The notes under the pieces: generated by a model
What the model was told of the DNA's origin: nothing
Database searches by the model: none
The model's input: only the letters and a program-made list of their open reading frames with translations
Origin: Anaeramoeba flamelloides
Lineage: Eukaryota; Metamonada; Anaeramoebidae
Assembly (NCBI GenBank): GCA_027625915.1
Contig: JANTQA010000015.1
Span: 5,051,001 to 5,115,000 of the forward strand
DNA length: 64,000 nucleotides
Reading direction: 5' to 3'
In this document: positions 22,861 to 36,315 of the stretch, one piece after another
Layout of the letters: each line of letters begins with the position of its first letter
Numbering within the stretch: position 1 is the first letter of the stretch
Program-made: the position numbers and the translations under genes

Positions 22861-23613
22861 AAGGGAGTAGCTTCACCATAGATTTCTCAATAATCAAAGT
22901 AGGTTGAAATTGGGTGTAAATGGTATTAGTGTTACAGAGCTCGAATAGCTCTAAAAAATCAATTTTGAATCTTATTCATCAATAAATTATTACATTTTTT
23001 ACTAATGATCACCATTAAAAAGTATAATTTTGGAAATTTTTTTTATAATTCCTTTTCCAAATCTAAAAATAGAAACTCAAATAATAGTATTCCTGGTATT
23101 TAATAAATTCATATTTTAGAACTTCCAAAAGTAACTATTTTTTTAATTTTTTACTATCAAAGATTAATTCAATAATGATTAACATAAAAACCCAAAGAAT
23201 GATTAGTTTTATTTCCTTTTTATGAAGCGACTTGTAGTATCAATATATTTCCATGATTTGAGAAATAATTGGTCAAAAAAATCTATTAGTTAATTATTAA
23301 ATTTTAAAAAAAAAAGAATAGTTTGACAATTAATCTACCTTTCGCCACTTTTTTAAGAAAGATATTTTTCCACTTTGGAGTCTGAATATTGATGATTCAA
23401 CCTTTAAATTTGTGTCTAAAAGTAGATTTTTTTCTGAAATTAATAAGCTTTTTACTAACACATAGATCATTTTTAATTGATGAGATCAACAAATAGTACT
23501 CCTTTACTAATCGAATTTTTAGAGCCATTTGAACCATGTCACACTTAATGTGATTTGGTCCAATAACAACATAATTTGATCTTAGGCTTCTCCTTGGTAG
23601 ATGCTATTCCCTT
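22861..23613. repeat. Uninterrupted copy of the 750 bp AAGGGATTAG family
   Basis: 753 bp. The start AAGGGAGTAGC is mirrored by GCTATTCCCTT at the end, giving a short imperfect inverted repeat. It is colinear with two blocks inside 8155-9623. No reading frame of note is present, so this looks like a non-autonomous DNA element, though the terminal repeat is too short to classify. Confidence 0.65.
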
Positions 23614-25068
23614 AAATAAAGAAAAAAAATTTGATTCAAAAAATAAAATAAATCAACTTATTTGTTGAGGTAATATTCTTTATCAAAAAATATAAGTTAA
23701 TGAAAAAAAGTTGAAGATTTTGTAAAATAAAGTTTTTTGGTCACAAATCCAAAGAAATGGGGCTTGATTTTTTTTTTATTAATTCTTCTCGGCCTTTTGT
23801 TTTAAGGAAAAAGTTATATTTTTCTAAAATCACATGTTATTAATCCCAATAATTATTTTTAAACTTTTAATTACATTCCTCACTTGCCTTAAAATCTTAC
23901 GAAAATACACTGTTTACCTTTAAAAAAATCCTTTATAAAATCCAGAATACGGTTCTTCTTTGTTGTTGAAAATTCTCCATAGAACTGTTTTTTTTTTTTT
24001 TTTGTTTCATGAACTGTATGGAACTTGATAATAAAAATAAAGATTGTTAAATATTCGAAAAAAAATCCCATTTTATTTTTGTATAAATGTTTTATTTGGT
24101 CCTATACAATAATTGAAATTTTTTACTGATTCTTGTTTCTTCCTAAAAATGAATAGAAAAAATCTCTTTTCTTTTTACGATATCACTAAAAGATAATAGC
24201 ATTTTTTAAAAAAAAAATAATTAATTACACCAAAGTAGGCTTATAAAATCTTGAATAAGAATATTTTTGAAATTTCTTTTCATTCTTGAAAGTTATTTAA
24301 GAAAAAAATTTGTTAGATAAAAGAAATTTTAGAATATATTGAATTAATAACTTCTTATTTTTTAAAAATATATCATATTTTCTAATTATTTACTTGATTT
24401 TTTTGCTTGGATAAATTTCTAACAATTATTTGTGATTTTCAAGTTATTTTTTATTTTGTTTGATATCATTAAGGATTTATTTTATCAATTTTTCTAAAAA
24501 TAAATCTCGAAACAATTATAAAATTTAATATAACCTCTAATTTAATCTTTCTTTTTATTTTCAAAAGTCATAAAAACAATGGAAATCAATATTTATCTTT
24601 TATTGGACATGTACCTCAAAAATTCCCGTGTTTCACATAATATTACCCATATTTCGTATTTAAACTATTTTTGATCTGTTTGTGGTTATATAATATCTAG
24701 TTAAATATATAATAGAATACATAACCCGAAATCATTTTTGAAAGTACAATCCCAAACTTTTGAGTATATTCTTAAATATAAATTGAAATTAGTTTAATTG
24801 TTTTTTACAATTTCTACAAGATTTGTTTGTTTTTTTTTTAATAGATATTTCTCAAAATTAACTCTATTTTTTTGAAAGAAAATATATATATTATCTTTTA
24901 TTTTAAGAATTTACCTTTTAATAAAGTACTTTAAGAAATTTATATGGTGTGTTTGTATTGTGGATTGTCGGTTTCTTGTTTCTTTTGATGTATGTACTTT
25001 TCTTGAAAAAAAAACAATTTATGCCTTTTATTTTGTAAAAGGATATTTACATCATCTAAACTCTGTTT

Positions 25069-25748
25069 CAGTCAAAGGGGCCCGACTTTTTTTTAAAATA
25101 TCAATTATTTTATATAATTGACCTTTGAAGAACAAATAAGAAATAAAGAGAATAATACACCTCAAAGAAATGTTGATATATATCTGAAAGAAAACTAATT
25201 AATCAAGAAATTTTCTTAAAAATTGAAAAACCCTTATTCTTTAGTGCCACTATTAAGAAAAACAAGGATGTTTGTTTTGAACTTCTACTAGTATTTGAAT
25301 AATAAATATCAAACATTTTTGACTTCATTTTCCATACTTTTCTTTTAGAAATTAAGCCCCCAAACAAAGTTTGTTGGTATTTGTTGTCTCTATTTGAAAA
25401 AGAAAATGAAAATGAAGCGAAAAATTTTCACATTTATTCAACAAATATCAAGATCAAAGATCGAATTGAATTACAATAGAAATCAATAGATTTCTCAACA
25501 ATCTTTACAGGGTTTCAATGACATTAGAATAACACGTTTTTACCAAGTGACTATTGATCTTGCAATAAAAAAAATTTATGCAACTGAATGACGTATTAAA
25601 AAAAAAATCGAAAAAAAAACAAAATTGTAGAAATGTGAAAAAATGATTTCAATTTGGAAAATTTCGAAAATAAAATTTTTCATCTAATATCTATACAAAC
25701 ACTTTAAACACGTGTATTATACCCATTACAACTGGGCCCCTTTGACTG
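25069..25748. mobile_element. CAGTCAAAGGGGCCC-family element, copy 1
   Basis: 680 bp. The left end CAGTCAAAGGGGCCCGACTT and the right end, the complement of CAGTCAAAGGGGCCCAGTTG, form a 15 bp perfect terminal inverted repeat. The interior read on the minus strand is colinear with 38273-38774: ACACGTGTTTAAA, AATCATTTTTTCACATTT, AAGATCRATAGYCACTTGGT. No clear target duplication is visible at the borders. There is no coding capacity. Confidence 0.85.
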
Positions 25749-28138
25749 AAAAATAGTTTATAAGGATTATTTTCTCAACTATAATAACTAAAGGTTAATT
25801 ATCGTTTGTGATTCTATATTTAAATTTATTTTCAAACCCAAGAGGCAATTACAATAGATGTATTACTTGGGTTTTAAAGGGTTTGAATAAGTAATAAAAA
25901 AAAAAAAGATTAATGATTTTTGAAATTTCAAAATTGAAATCATTTATTTTCACATTTACTGTTTTGCTTTTTACGATTTAGTTTTTTTTTACTAAGTAAT
26001 CCAAATTGCAAATTTTATTTTATTACAAGATATATAGTCACAAGACAAAAAAAATATGTATATTATTGAAATGTTTAGGATGTTAATTGGAAAATCATAT
26101 TGATTTTTATTGATATTTTCTTTGATCAGAATTTGAGGCTATAAAGAAAATTTTTGTATTTTTTTTTTTTAATAAGGAGTGAATAATTTCTGTTTTTAAC
26201 TTTTTAAAATATATTGATTGATTATATTTGTTTCATTTGTGTATCAACAATTCTCTTTTGTCTATTACTTATATTATTTTCTGATTTTTTCATGAAATTT
26301 TAATTCAATAAAAATACTCAAAATTTGGATTTTTTTTTTGGGATTTTTTGGTATCAATAAAGTTTATTATCTATTGTTCAGATAAAAAACAGAAATTTGC
26401 AACTAATATTTTCTGTATTCTTGAAAGAAGGTCACTTTAGTTAAAATATTTTCTTTATCGGTTTCAAGTTTAAAATTGATAAATAACTTTTCAAAATCTT
26501 TATCAACAATCTGGTTACAATATCACTAATTTTAAAGATTTTTTCAACTTTTATTTTCTAATCTTAACAATGTAAGGAAAATTCAACTCAACTAGAAAGG
26601 TTTTTTTCTTCAATCACCAATAAGAATGAAAATCACCATACTTCTTTTTGATTATTGGACTTGTAGATGTTATAACTCCATTTTTATACATATATCTATT
26701 TTATAATCAAGTATAATGCAAAATGGATTATTATTAGTTTATTCATAAAATTTGTTTGAGATTTTATATTTTGTTAAAAAAAAAAAATGAAAAAAAAAAA
26801 TTTTTTTTTTCCACTACAAACAAACTTATTGTGCTTATCAAAAGTTTTCTGTCAAAAAAACTCACAAGCACTTGAAGGCAATATGAGCCCATTACAAGCC
26901 TTTTCTAATAATATTAAAGGGGTTTATATTATAAAACTCTCAAATCTTTCGAAATCCTTGGTATATTTTGTAAAGTAATATTGAAGAAATAATTTTCATT
27001 TTATTATTAATTTGTACATTCACCTTATTTTTTATTTAATCGTGGATGTAAATTTTATTGCTAATTAATTTTATTAATCATAGATTTTTTTCATATTGTA
27101 CTGATTTGTTTGGTTTATCATGTTAATACATTTGACCCTCAAAATATCTAATTAATCATCGTAAAAAAAAAATACAGCTTTTAATTTATATCATGGTTAT
27201 AAAAAACTAAAATGGGTGGTTTAAACAAGATTAGGTAATTAAATGGCCTTTTTTTCCAGGAAAATACTTAAAATTCTAATTTATTTATTGTTTATAGCTT
27301 TTTAGTGATATATTAATTAGTAATTTTAGAAAAAGACTATTGTTTTTCCAACTTTTTTTAATTGAAAATTAGTGGATTTTATAATCAAAGTAATCTTCAA
27401 TCAAAAAAAATATGATTTTTTAAAAAAAAACTGTTTATTTTCACATTCAAAGAAAATAGATTAGAAAAATCTGAACATTTCCATTAAATCACTTATTCTT
27501 GTTAAACACCTTAATTAAAATCAATTAGTTATTTCTTCTCAAAAAAAAAAAAAAAAAAAAAAAAAAAGGTTGTTATAAAAAAGTACAAAAATGAAAAATA
27601 TATACTAATCTGAAAAAAAAAATATATGAATCCAAGAAAAATAATTAAAAAAAAAAACTCAAAAAATTAATAGTAGACTTCGAAAGTTTTTTTTTTTGAA
27701 AGCCCCATTATCTCACTTATAAAATAACAAAATCTCCTTTATTTTATCATTCCAGTCCCTTTTAATAATTTTAAAATTATTCTTTATTCAAAAAAAAAAA
27801 AAAAATATCCAAAATTTGAAATATTTAATTTTTTTCCTGCAAATATCTTCAAAACTATACAGATTTTATGGTCATTTAATAAATACTTTTAGGATTTTTC
27901 AAGGTTAAATTTTCATTTTTGCTAATAAAAAATCTTTTCGTAAACTATATCGTAAAAAAAAATTATCAACCAAAATTACAACATTTCGAAATTTTTTAAT
28001 AAAAATATACTCTATCCAATAACCTGGCAAGTCAAAAATAAATAAGTAGTATTTTTTATCAAATTAATTCTTGTATCCTTACTGGTTAAAATAAAACATT
28101 TTTATATACCTGTACAATTTTATTCTTTTTATTATTTT

Positions 28139-28334
28139 CATTCAGTTCTACTTTTAAGATTCAAATTTTCAAAAAAAATTAAGACTTTCAAAAAATCTCT
28201 AAATTAAGGAACAAAATCCAAATACTAGTTAGAACATTTTTTTCAAAAAAATGCCAAAAAATGAGCTATAATTAAGGATTTTTTTGTGCCTTAAATTTCT
28301 TTGAAAATTTGAATCTTAAAAGTGGAATTGAATG
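28139..28334. mobile_element. Foldback MITE, copy 4 (variant arms)
   Basis: About 196 bp. The ends are CATTCAGTTCTACTTTTAAG and the complement of CATTCAATTCCACTTTTAAG; TA follows the right end. The usual GGCACA after TTTTAA is GATTCA in the left arm and also in the right arm. The family match is otherwise clear from spacing and the paired TTAAGG-like motifs. Confidence 0.75.
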
Positions 28335-28337
28335 TAT

Positions 28338-28920
28338 TAAAATATCAATTATTTTTTAAAAAAAAAGTCAAAAAACAATAAGGGATCAAAATTGTGGCAT
28401 ACTATTTCTCAAAGTTATTTCTCTTTAAAAGTCGAAGAAATATCAAATAGAAATTCTTGGGTTTTTATTAAATTATAATAACTGCTGATAATACTATTTG
28501 TTGCAAAATAAATGGTACAAAATTTTCGTTCAGCTTTTCAAAAAAAAAATTTTCAATAGTTTAAACTTTTCAATTTTTGATCCTTCAATCAAGCTTAAAT
28601 TCTTAATTTTACTTTGAAAATTGGGAACTTTGAGGATTTATTTTAATTCTTGGGTTTATAATTTGTTTGAAAACACCAATAAAAATTTTGATCTTTTTAT
28701 TTTGTAATTAACAGTAACATTAAAATTACCAAGTTTTATGGTCTGTCTTAAGAACTTGTAACAAAAAAAATAAATTACAAAACAATGAGGTATCCAAAAA
28801 TAAAAGAAAAAAAGAAAAAACTAAAAAAGATTTCAATTTTGAAATTTCCAAAATAATTATTCTATCAAACTATCCTTCAAACACGTTTAAGAATCTAATT
28901 CGCCCAATACAACTGAACAA
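28338..28920. mobile_element. CAGTCAAAGGGGCCC-family element, copy 3 (truncated, interrupted)
   Basis: AAAATATCAATTATTTT at the left and TTTCAATTTTGAAATTTCC through CAAACACG and CAATACAACTG at the right match the 25069-25748 element in order. The left terminal repeat is missing where it abuts the MITE at 28139-28334. A second MITE (28494-28714) sits inside. Confidence 0.55.
28494..28714. mobile_element. MITE, TTGTTGYAAAATAAAT family, copy 2
   Basis: 221 bp. The left end CTATTTGTTGCAAAATAAAT and the right end TTATTTTGTAATTAACAG are flanked by TA on each side. The right end matches the complement of the left end of the 29868 copy. It lies inside the truncated element 28338-28920, so it is the younger insertion. 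Confidence 0.75.
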
Positions 28921-29169
28921 AAAAATGTAAACAATAAATATTTTTTCTAAAAATAAAAATTAAATATTCAAGATCAACTTTCAAATAATATTTCAAAAAT
29001 TAAAAACTTTTTCAACAACCAGATGATATTTTGAGAGCCATTTTTACAATATTATATGTTTCCACTCATAATTTGTCTTGACCTTAACCCTTAAAAGTTT
29101 CACAAAATAATATTTTTCATTTTATTTTGTTTGTCCCTTTTTCCTTTCTTACAAAATATTTCAAAAATT

Positions 29170-32060
29170 ATGGAACAAATCCCTCTCTTGTTTAAATCTG
29201 ATATTTGGGATTTTAAACAAAGGATTAAAATTACGAAATGGAATCTTAAAGAAGGAAGCCTTTTTGATAACGATACTTTACTTTTTGAATATTGCATTCT
29301 TCGAAAAGAAGAAAACTATGTTTCTTCAACTCTTTATTTTCATTCAAAAAACGAGGGAAGAATCAAAAAAATTATTGCAAAACCCAATACAATAATCAAC
29401 TATTCGTAAAATATTCTTTTTTTTGAATTTTTATTCTTTTTTTTCCATTAAAAACTCAAAAAAAACATCCACCACAACACCACACCATTCCTTAACAAAA
29501 ATTTCCAAATAACTTTAATTTCATTCTTGACTTTTTCTTAAAAAAAGTGATGAACTTGCTATAATAGAAATTTGTCCCCATGACATTGTTTTTGATAATT
29601 TATGTGCTTCTTGTGGTCGAGATCTTTCAAATAATAAAAATTTTCTTCAAAAGCGTGTTTCGATTGTTCACTCAAACCTTGACATCAAAGTTTCGAAAAA
29701 TGTAATTAATACTTTTCTTTTTCATTATCTTTTTGGTTCAATTTTCAAAACTCAAAAGTAACAAAAGAAAAGAAAAGAAAAGAAAACAAAGGAAAACAAA
29801 ATAAAACAAAATAAAAAAAGAAAAGAAAAAAAATACAAACCAACAATAAACAAAATAATTTAATATACTGTTAATTGCAAAATACAAGGATCAAATTTTT
29901 CATTCGGCTTTCCAAAAAGAATACATACTCCAAGAATTAAAATAAATTATCAAAGTACCCAATTCTAAAAGGGAAATTAATAATTTAAGTTTCTTTGAAG
30001 AATTAAAAATTTGAAAAGGTTACACGATTTAGAAAATCTTTTTTTCATGAAAAGCTGAATGAAAATTTTGTTGGATTTATTTTACAACAAAGAGTACATT
30101 AAATTTTACCAACCTTTGAGTTTTTTGAATTTCCTCTCTCAAATTTTCTGGTCTCGATAAAAAAATAAAAAAAAAAACATTTTTAAATTACAATTAATTT
30201 GATGGTGAACACAATTCAAATAAACAAATCTTAAAAACGTTAAATTAAAAAAAAATACAAACAAAAAACATATAGGTTGTGAACGAAATTACAACAAGCC
30301 AAATCAAAAGGCTAACTACAAATAAAAAATTAGCCTTAATTTTAGATCTAGATAGTACTCTTATCCACACCACCACTTTAAAGGAAGACGAACCTATTCC
30401 AAAGACTCCATTTGAGATCCAAAAATTCCGATTAGAAAATGATCCCAATTATTATTATGTCTGTATTCGGCCTGGTGTTCGGGACTTTTTAGCGAAAATC
30501 TCAAAATTTTATGAGTTGCATATATACACGATGGGGATTAAAAAATATGCAAAGCAAATTGCAAGAATATTAGATCCCTCTGGGAAATACTTTTCAAATA
30601 GAATCCTTTCTCGTGACGATTGCGAAGGAAAGGTATTGTCTCAAAAAAATTTACAAAGAATTTTCCCAGCGGACGATTCTTATGTTTTAATTGTTGATGA
30701 TCGAGAAGATGTCTGGGTAGAAGAAACAGAAAAAGATCTCAAAATTTGTGAAAATTTCATCCAAATTCGGCCATTTCATTATTTTTGTACCGATGTTGAG
30801 ATCAATACGATCGAAAGTGAAAAAGAGGAATTAAATGAAAAGGAGAATGAAAATGAAAATAAGAATGAAAATGAAAATGAAAATGAAAATGAAAATGGGA
30901 ATGGGAATGGGAATGGAATTCAAAAAGAAAAGCAAACCAAGAAAACGATCAAATTTTATGATTTGGATTTAAAAAAAGAAGAATCCCATGTTTTATTAGT
31001 TTCAAGACTTTTAACAAAATGCCAACGAACTTTTTTTGTATCAAAAACTAAAAATGTAAAAACTATCTTGGCAGATTTTAAAAAAGATGTTTTAAAAGGC
31101 AGCAAGATTTGGTTTCCTTTTAGCTTATTTGAAACAGATGTTAAGGGGTTTAAAATACTGTTTTCCAAGGCTTTAGATTTTGGTGCTAATTGCTATTATG
31201 ATTGGAACACCGAGATTACCCATACAATTGCCATTGATCACCGTCAATTAGATGAGTTGTGCGAAGCTTTAGATAAAAAAAGACCCATGCATTTTGTTTC
31301 GCCAGACTGGATTCATTCGTCTTGTATAAAATGGAACAAACAAAAAGAATATTTATTTACACCAAATTTCCAACAACCCAGACAAAATGGAAACGTAAAT
31401 TTGAGTCAAAATAATAATAATATTAAAATTAATGCTGAAAAAGAAAAGAAAATTGAAATTGAACACAAGAATAGCGAAAATTTAAATTTAAAAATTAATG
31501 AAAAAGATAAAGAGAATTTGAATGAAAAAGAAATGGGAAGACGGGAGACGGGGATTAATAATGAAGACACAAACCAAGGGAATAGTGAAAAAATAAATTT
31601 GGAAAAAAATATGACGAAAGAAAATGAAAGAAAAAGAAAAAATTTTGAAGACCATGAAGTAGATCAGAATATTCAATCTGATATTAATTCTTCTTTACAT
31701 ACATTAAAAAAAAAAAAACCCAATAAATCAAATCCAATAAATTCCAGAAATAATAATCATAATCATAACGACAATAATGGCATTAATAACCATAAGAATA
31801 ATAATGTAGATGATAATAATATCAATAAAAATAATAATCATAGTAATATTAATGAAAAGAAAATTTTTGAATCAAAAAATGGAAAAAATGATCAAAACCA
31901 ACTCAAGGAAAATTTCCAAAAAATTGAAATTATAATACACTCCGATGAAGACGAGGATAATGACACGGGGGGTGATGAAAATGATGAAGGTGAACAGGGA
32001 TTGGGTTTTGATGATTTTCTCAATGATTTAACAAAAGGACTTAATGAAAATAAAAAATGA
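29170..32060 (+). CDS. FCP1-type RNA polymerase II CTD phosphatase
   Basis: Three exons (29170-29405, 29548-29701, 30276-32060) join in frame to 724 residues. Residues about 85-105 carry the FCP1 N-terminal Cys motif (CPHDIVFDNLCASCGRDL). The catalytic FCP homology domain has the DLDST nucleophile motif at 154-158 and VDDRED near 270-275. An EN/GN repeat insert lies at about 315-345. A BRCT domain at about 403-491 has the Trp signature SPDWIHSSCIKW. The C-terminal third is a Lys/Asn/Glu-rich linker ending in an acidic patch and GFDDFLNDL, which resembles the short acidic helix by which FCP1 tails bind TFIIF. FCP1 removes Ser2 phosphates from the polymerase CTD to recycle it. The start is the first ATG in the exon; an upstream open extension lacks one. 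Introns are 142 and 574 bp; the longer holds a MITE. Confidence 0.95.
29761..29830. repeat. AAAAG/AAAAC-type low-complexity run
   Basis: An imperfect five-base purine repeat drifts from AAAAG through AAAAC to AAAAT units, inside FCP1 intron 2. It probably arose by slippage. Confidence 0.75.
29868..30094. mobile_element. MITE, TTGTTGYAAAATAAAT family, copy in FCP1 intron 2
   Basis: 227 bp with TA at 29866-29867 and 30095-30096. The left end CTGTTAATTGCAAAATAC is mirrored by the complement of CTCTTTGTTGTAAAATAA. Further inverted text (CAAAATTTTCATTCAGC) extends the terminal repeat to about 45 bp. It is colinear with the copy in the SPFH intron. Confidence 0.87.
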
Positions 32061-33799
32061 TTAATCAAATACTTTTTAGAAAATAATCGTACTGTATGTT
32101 ATATAACCTACCCTAAAAATAATCCAGATCATTTAATAATATTGATAATATAGATGGATTTAGATGATGATAGAGATGTTACAGGTTTTTCAAAATTTAA
32201 AATATTTTCGAAAAAAAAAAAAATCCCTTATTAGAATTTAAATTTTGAAATATTTTTAATTGTTTGATTATTAAAAAAAATCAAAATTTCAAAAATCTAA
32301 GATTATTATATTTATTAATTTGAAATTTTTTGTAAATAATAATTATTCGTTCGATTTTTTTATTTTTTTGGATTTTTTGTTTCTTGTTAAAAATTTGATT
32401 TTTTCTTCAAGAATTTTTTCTCTTTTGTTGAATAAATTTGGTTGTTTCGAAAATAATATTTGAATTTTGGATAATAACTTGCCAATTAGAAATATTTAAA
32501 CAAGTATTAAATCAATAATGATTGTGTGAATTAATTTTTTTTTTTTATAAAATTTAATATTTATTGAATATTTAGACTTAATTAATTCAACCAATAAAAA
32601 AAAAAAAAAACTAAAAAACTTTTTTATTAATTAATCAGTCCTTCATGAATATTCGACAAAACATTAATTTTTGTTATTGGTGATATTTTTAGACTTGTTT
32701 ATTTTGTATATCTGAAATTCGATAAAATTCTGATCAGCTAAGAAAATTTAGAAATGAAATATTTTTTTCAGTTAGATCAAATTTTTTTTTCTGTTATTGT
32801 TTTATGAAAAAGTCAAATATTCTAATTGATTTTATTTCAAAAATTATTAAATGAGTTTTGCAATTTTATGACCATATTTATCTCTATTAAAAGATAAATA
32901 TTCTTTATCGTAATAAATATTTATTTGAAGATTGTTTTTTCTTTTGATAAAATAGTCATGTTTAAATCAAAATAAAAGTTTTATGTAACTTATTGAAAAT
33001 ATTTGTATGACTATAATTATGATAACTTTTCAACATTTACATTTTATAAATTAGTAAATTTATAAACAAAAGAGTTTTTTTGTGTGTTTTAATTTGAAAT
33101 TTTATTTTTTAAAAAGGATTTTCTTATAGATCTTTTAGATTTTCATAATTTTTTATTTCAAAATTGGATATTTAGTAAATCGTCAAAATAAGTCAAATTG
33201 TGTTTTTCTGAATTTTTGAAAGGTTGCTTAATTAATTTTATTTGTATGAAAGTTTTTCATGAACAAAATGGTTTTGGCAGTAGAAAAAAAAATAAAATAA
33301 TTGGTTAGTAGCATTTAATCTAGTAACTTTTCATAACTATGATAGTAATTCTCAATGCCAAGCAATTGTATACCATTCACTTCAAAACGAATTTTAATCA
33401 CCAAATTTACGTGGAATTATTTTTTTTAATCCCCTAACACAACACTACTATGAAAAAATAAAATTTAAAATTTTATAAAAAGACAAAACTACAACGTTCT
33501 TGAACCTTTTATTATTAATAATAGAGTTTGTTTACAATACAATCAAAATCACAGAATTTCAAATTCATCGGATAATTGTATTTATTTTTGTTAGTATAAC
33601 TACATTTTTAAACCCCTATAGCCCAGAAAAAAAGTGTTTTTTAGAGTAAAATTATTTAAATTAATTAAAGAATAATTTTATAATAATTTTACTTTAAGAT
33701 ATTTAATTGAATAGATAATTCCCAATAGTTTTGAAATTTTTGTACTCGTCTCTTAAAACTGATACATTTAGAAAAAAATTCTATAGGATAATTATTGTA

Positions 33800-34345
33800 G
33801 TGTCAAAAGTTTTCCAGGTTTTTTAATTTGAAAGAACAAAGCCAAACATCGAGAATTTACTCTATTCTTTAAAATTCTGGAAAACGTAACAAAAAATGCC
33901 CATCGAATGCCTAGTTTTTTTTTTTTTAATTTCAGAAATAACCAGAAAAATTTAAGAAATTTTCGGTTTAATCTTTTTTTAAAAAAAACTACAAGGCACA
34001 TTTCTAGAATTTGAAATGCCAGAGAAAAATCTTTAATTTCAGTTAATCTTTTGAAATTCTGGAACAGTTAACTGAGGTTTTCTTAAAGTTTTCTATTTAT
34101 TTGTGAAGTGTTCTAGGTTTTTTTTGAGATTTTCTATTTTATTTGTGAAGTGTTCTAGGTTTTTTTTACTTTAGAAATAAACCGAAAATTTATTAAAATT
34201 TTCTGTTTATTTCTAAAGTAAAAAAAACCTAACGAAAATCTATTGATTTTCTAAATTAATAGAAAACTCAAAAAAGCTTAACGAAAATCTATCGTTTTTA
34301 CTAATTATCATAAAAATCAAAAAAACTTTATGGTAACATAAAAAA
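33800..34345. repeat. Serial hairpin array, copy 1
   Basis: Several strong hairpins follow one another. The clearest, at about 34150-34240, pairs AGGTTTTTTTTACTTTAGAA with TTCTAAAGTAAAAAAAACCT around AAACCGAAAATTT and AAATTTTCTGTTT. Another, at about 33907-34000, starts GCCTAGTTTTTTT. Several units end in CCTAACG or CTTAACG. Related arrays lie at 36128, 46411 and 51905. Confidence 0.7.
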
Positions 34346-34439
34346 AATTAATTTTTTCAATTTGTATCAATAAATAATTATTTGATAGTCTAAATAATTG
34401 GTTATTGGTTTGAAAGATATTAATTAAATTTAAAATTTA

Positions 34440-34639
34440 CAGTCAGTTTCGACTTTTAAGGCACAAAATTTCAACAAAATTTAAGGCACAAAAAAAATCT
34501 CAAATTTAAGGCACAAAATTTGTAATTTTTTTTTTTATAATTTATTTTTACTAGAATTTGAATTTTGTGCCTTAATTTGAGATTTTTTTTGTGCCTTAAA
34601 TTTCGTTGAAAGTTTGTGCCATAAAAGTGAAACTGACTG
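34440..34639. mobile_element. Foldback MITE, GTTTCAC subtype, copy 5
   Basis: 200 bp with TA on both borders (34438-34439, 34640-34641). The ends are CAGTCAGTTTCGACTTTTAA and the complement of CAGTCAGTTTCACTTTTATG. All three TTAAGGCACAA motifs are intact in each arm and the loop is short, so it is one of the best preserved copies. Confidence 0.92.
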
Positions 34640-36127
34640 TATAAAAATATAATTATCTAACATCTTAATTGTAAAAAATAACAATATTCAAATTTTTTAC
34701 TATTAAAATTGTAAAATATCTTAATATAACCTGAAAAATTGGATTTTCCAACTATAATTGTAAAATACCTGGAAAAAGAATTTTTGAAATAAGATATTTT
34801 ATTAATCAATAGTTTTTATAAAAAATGAGGTTATTAAAAAGTAAAAAATTAGAAAATTTAAAATTTTTTTGTGAAAAAATTTTCAGGATGTTAAATTGCT
34901 TTGGATTTTTTCTTAATTATTGTTTTTTCTACAATTCTGATACAAATCTTAAAATTTACTAACCAAAAGACACAAACCTACAAAATTATACAAACTTACC
35001 TGAAAATATTTTTACAATATTAATATCAAAAAAATTTCAATAGAATTGATACTTATTGAAAAATAGTCATTTCAACTATTTTTAACAATTAATTATTTTT
35101 CGTTTATATTTAAAAATTGATTTTTTTCTTCAAAATATGATTTCCATGTTTATCTTAATTCTGGTGTATAAGGCCAATAATTTTTTAGAAAAGGATATAA
35201 ATTTTTTCGAATTTTTTTCTTTAGTAATGATGATAAAAATACTTGTCTTAAAGCATTATAATATTAAGTGATAATTTCTATATAGAGCTAAATTTGATTG
35301 ATAAATATACTTAAACTTCTATTAAATTTGATAATCCAAAGTTGTTTATAATCAATATTATCAAGAGAAAATTATTGTATTTATTCAAATATTCATCTAT
35401 ATAAAAGAAATAGTTGTAATTGTAGACATATCTCAATTAATATCAATTTTTGGAAGATTTTTTCTATATAATATTTATTAAGGGATAAAAATCTCTTGGG
35501 ATAACCTTATTAGATTCTCGGTTTTGGTAATATATATATATAATAAGAGTTAAGAAGTGTAAAATTAATCTAAATACCCTTTTAATTAAATTTCTATAAA
35601 ATGTCTTTTATTATAAAATAATATTTTTCGAGCTTATTCATTGAGATTACATACTTAAATTATATTATAGTGTCAAAAATTCAAAACAAAAAATTGACAA
35701 GAATAAAATTATGAAGAAAAAAACAACAATAAATGTGGTTTAGAAGATGTGATTGAGAACAAATCGAAGAAAAAAAAAACAATGTAATCTTTTGATTAAG
35801 AATATCAGAAAATCACAATAATAATACTATTGATGAATTTAATATAATTTGATAATTTATAACAAATGTTCATTTGAGGAAAGAATTTATTTGATTTGTT
35901 TTTTTCTATCTTTACTATTTTTGGTCTGTTTATTTTTACTCTTTGATCTTTTTTGTCTTTGGATTTTCGTTTTTATTTTGAAGTAATCCATATTTTAGTA
36001 TTCCAATATCTCAGTATTTTTTGCCCCACTTTTGGGATTCGTGGCATACCAATTTATTAATCACAGTTTGTGGAATCTTATTTATTAATAATCTTTCTAT
36101 TGGGTTTTTATCCCTCCTGTTTCAGTG

Positions 36128-36315
36128 AGGATGTCGTCAAGTGCCTAGTTTTTTTTTTTTTTTTTTGATTTGAGAAATTAAAAGAAAATTTATGAAATTT
36201 TCTTTTTATTTCTCAAAAAAAAAAAAAAAACTAACGACGATATTCCAGGATTCGAAATAATTTAGTAAAATCAAGGATTTTACTCAATTATTTCAAATCC
36301 TGGAAAACCTAACGA
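36128..36315. repeat. Two-hairpin element inserted in the SINE-like repeat
   Basis: It is flanked by CAGTG on both sides (36123-36127, 36316-36320). Hairpin 1 pairs the CTAGTTTTT-side arm GAGAAATTAAAAGAAAATTT with AATTTTCTTTTTATTTCTC. Hairpin 2 pairs CCAGGATTCGAAATAATT with AATTATTTCAAATCCTGG. Both units end in CTAACGA. The sister SINE-like copy at 10.3 kb lacks the insertion, which shows it is a separate unit. Confidence 0.7.

Larger units (their letters stand above)
22251..29169. other. 7 kb repeat-bearing intergenic region
   Basis: No conserved gene seen. Elements lie at 22645-22840, 22861-23613, 25069-25748, 28139-28334, 28338-28920 and 28494-28714. An A run of about 27 bases lies at 27541-27567. 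A slightly less AT-rich patch with a 63-codon frame lies at 26787-26978. Confidence 0.6.
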
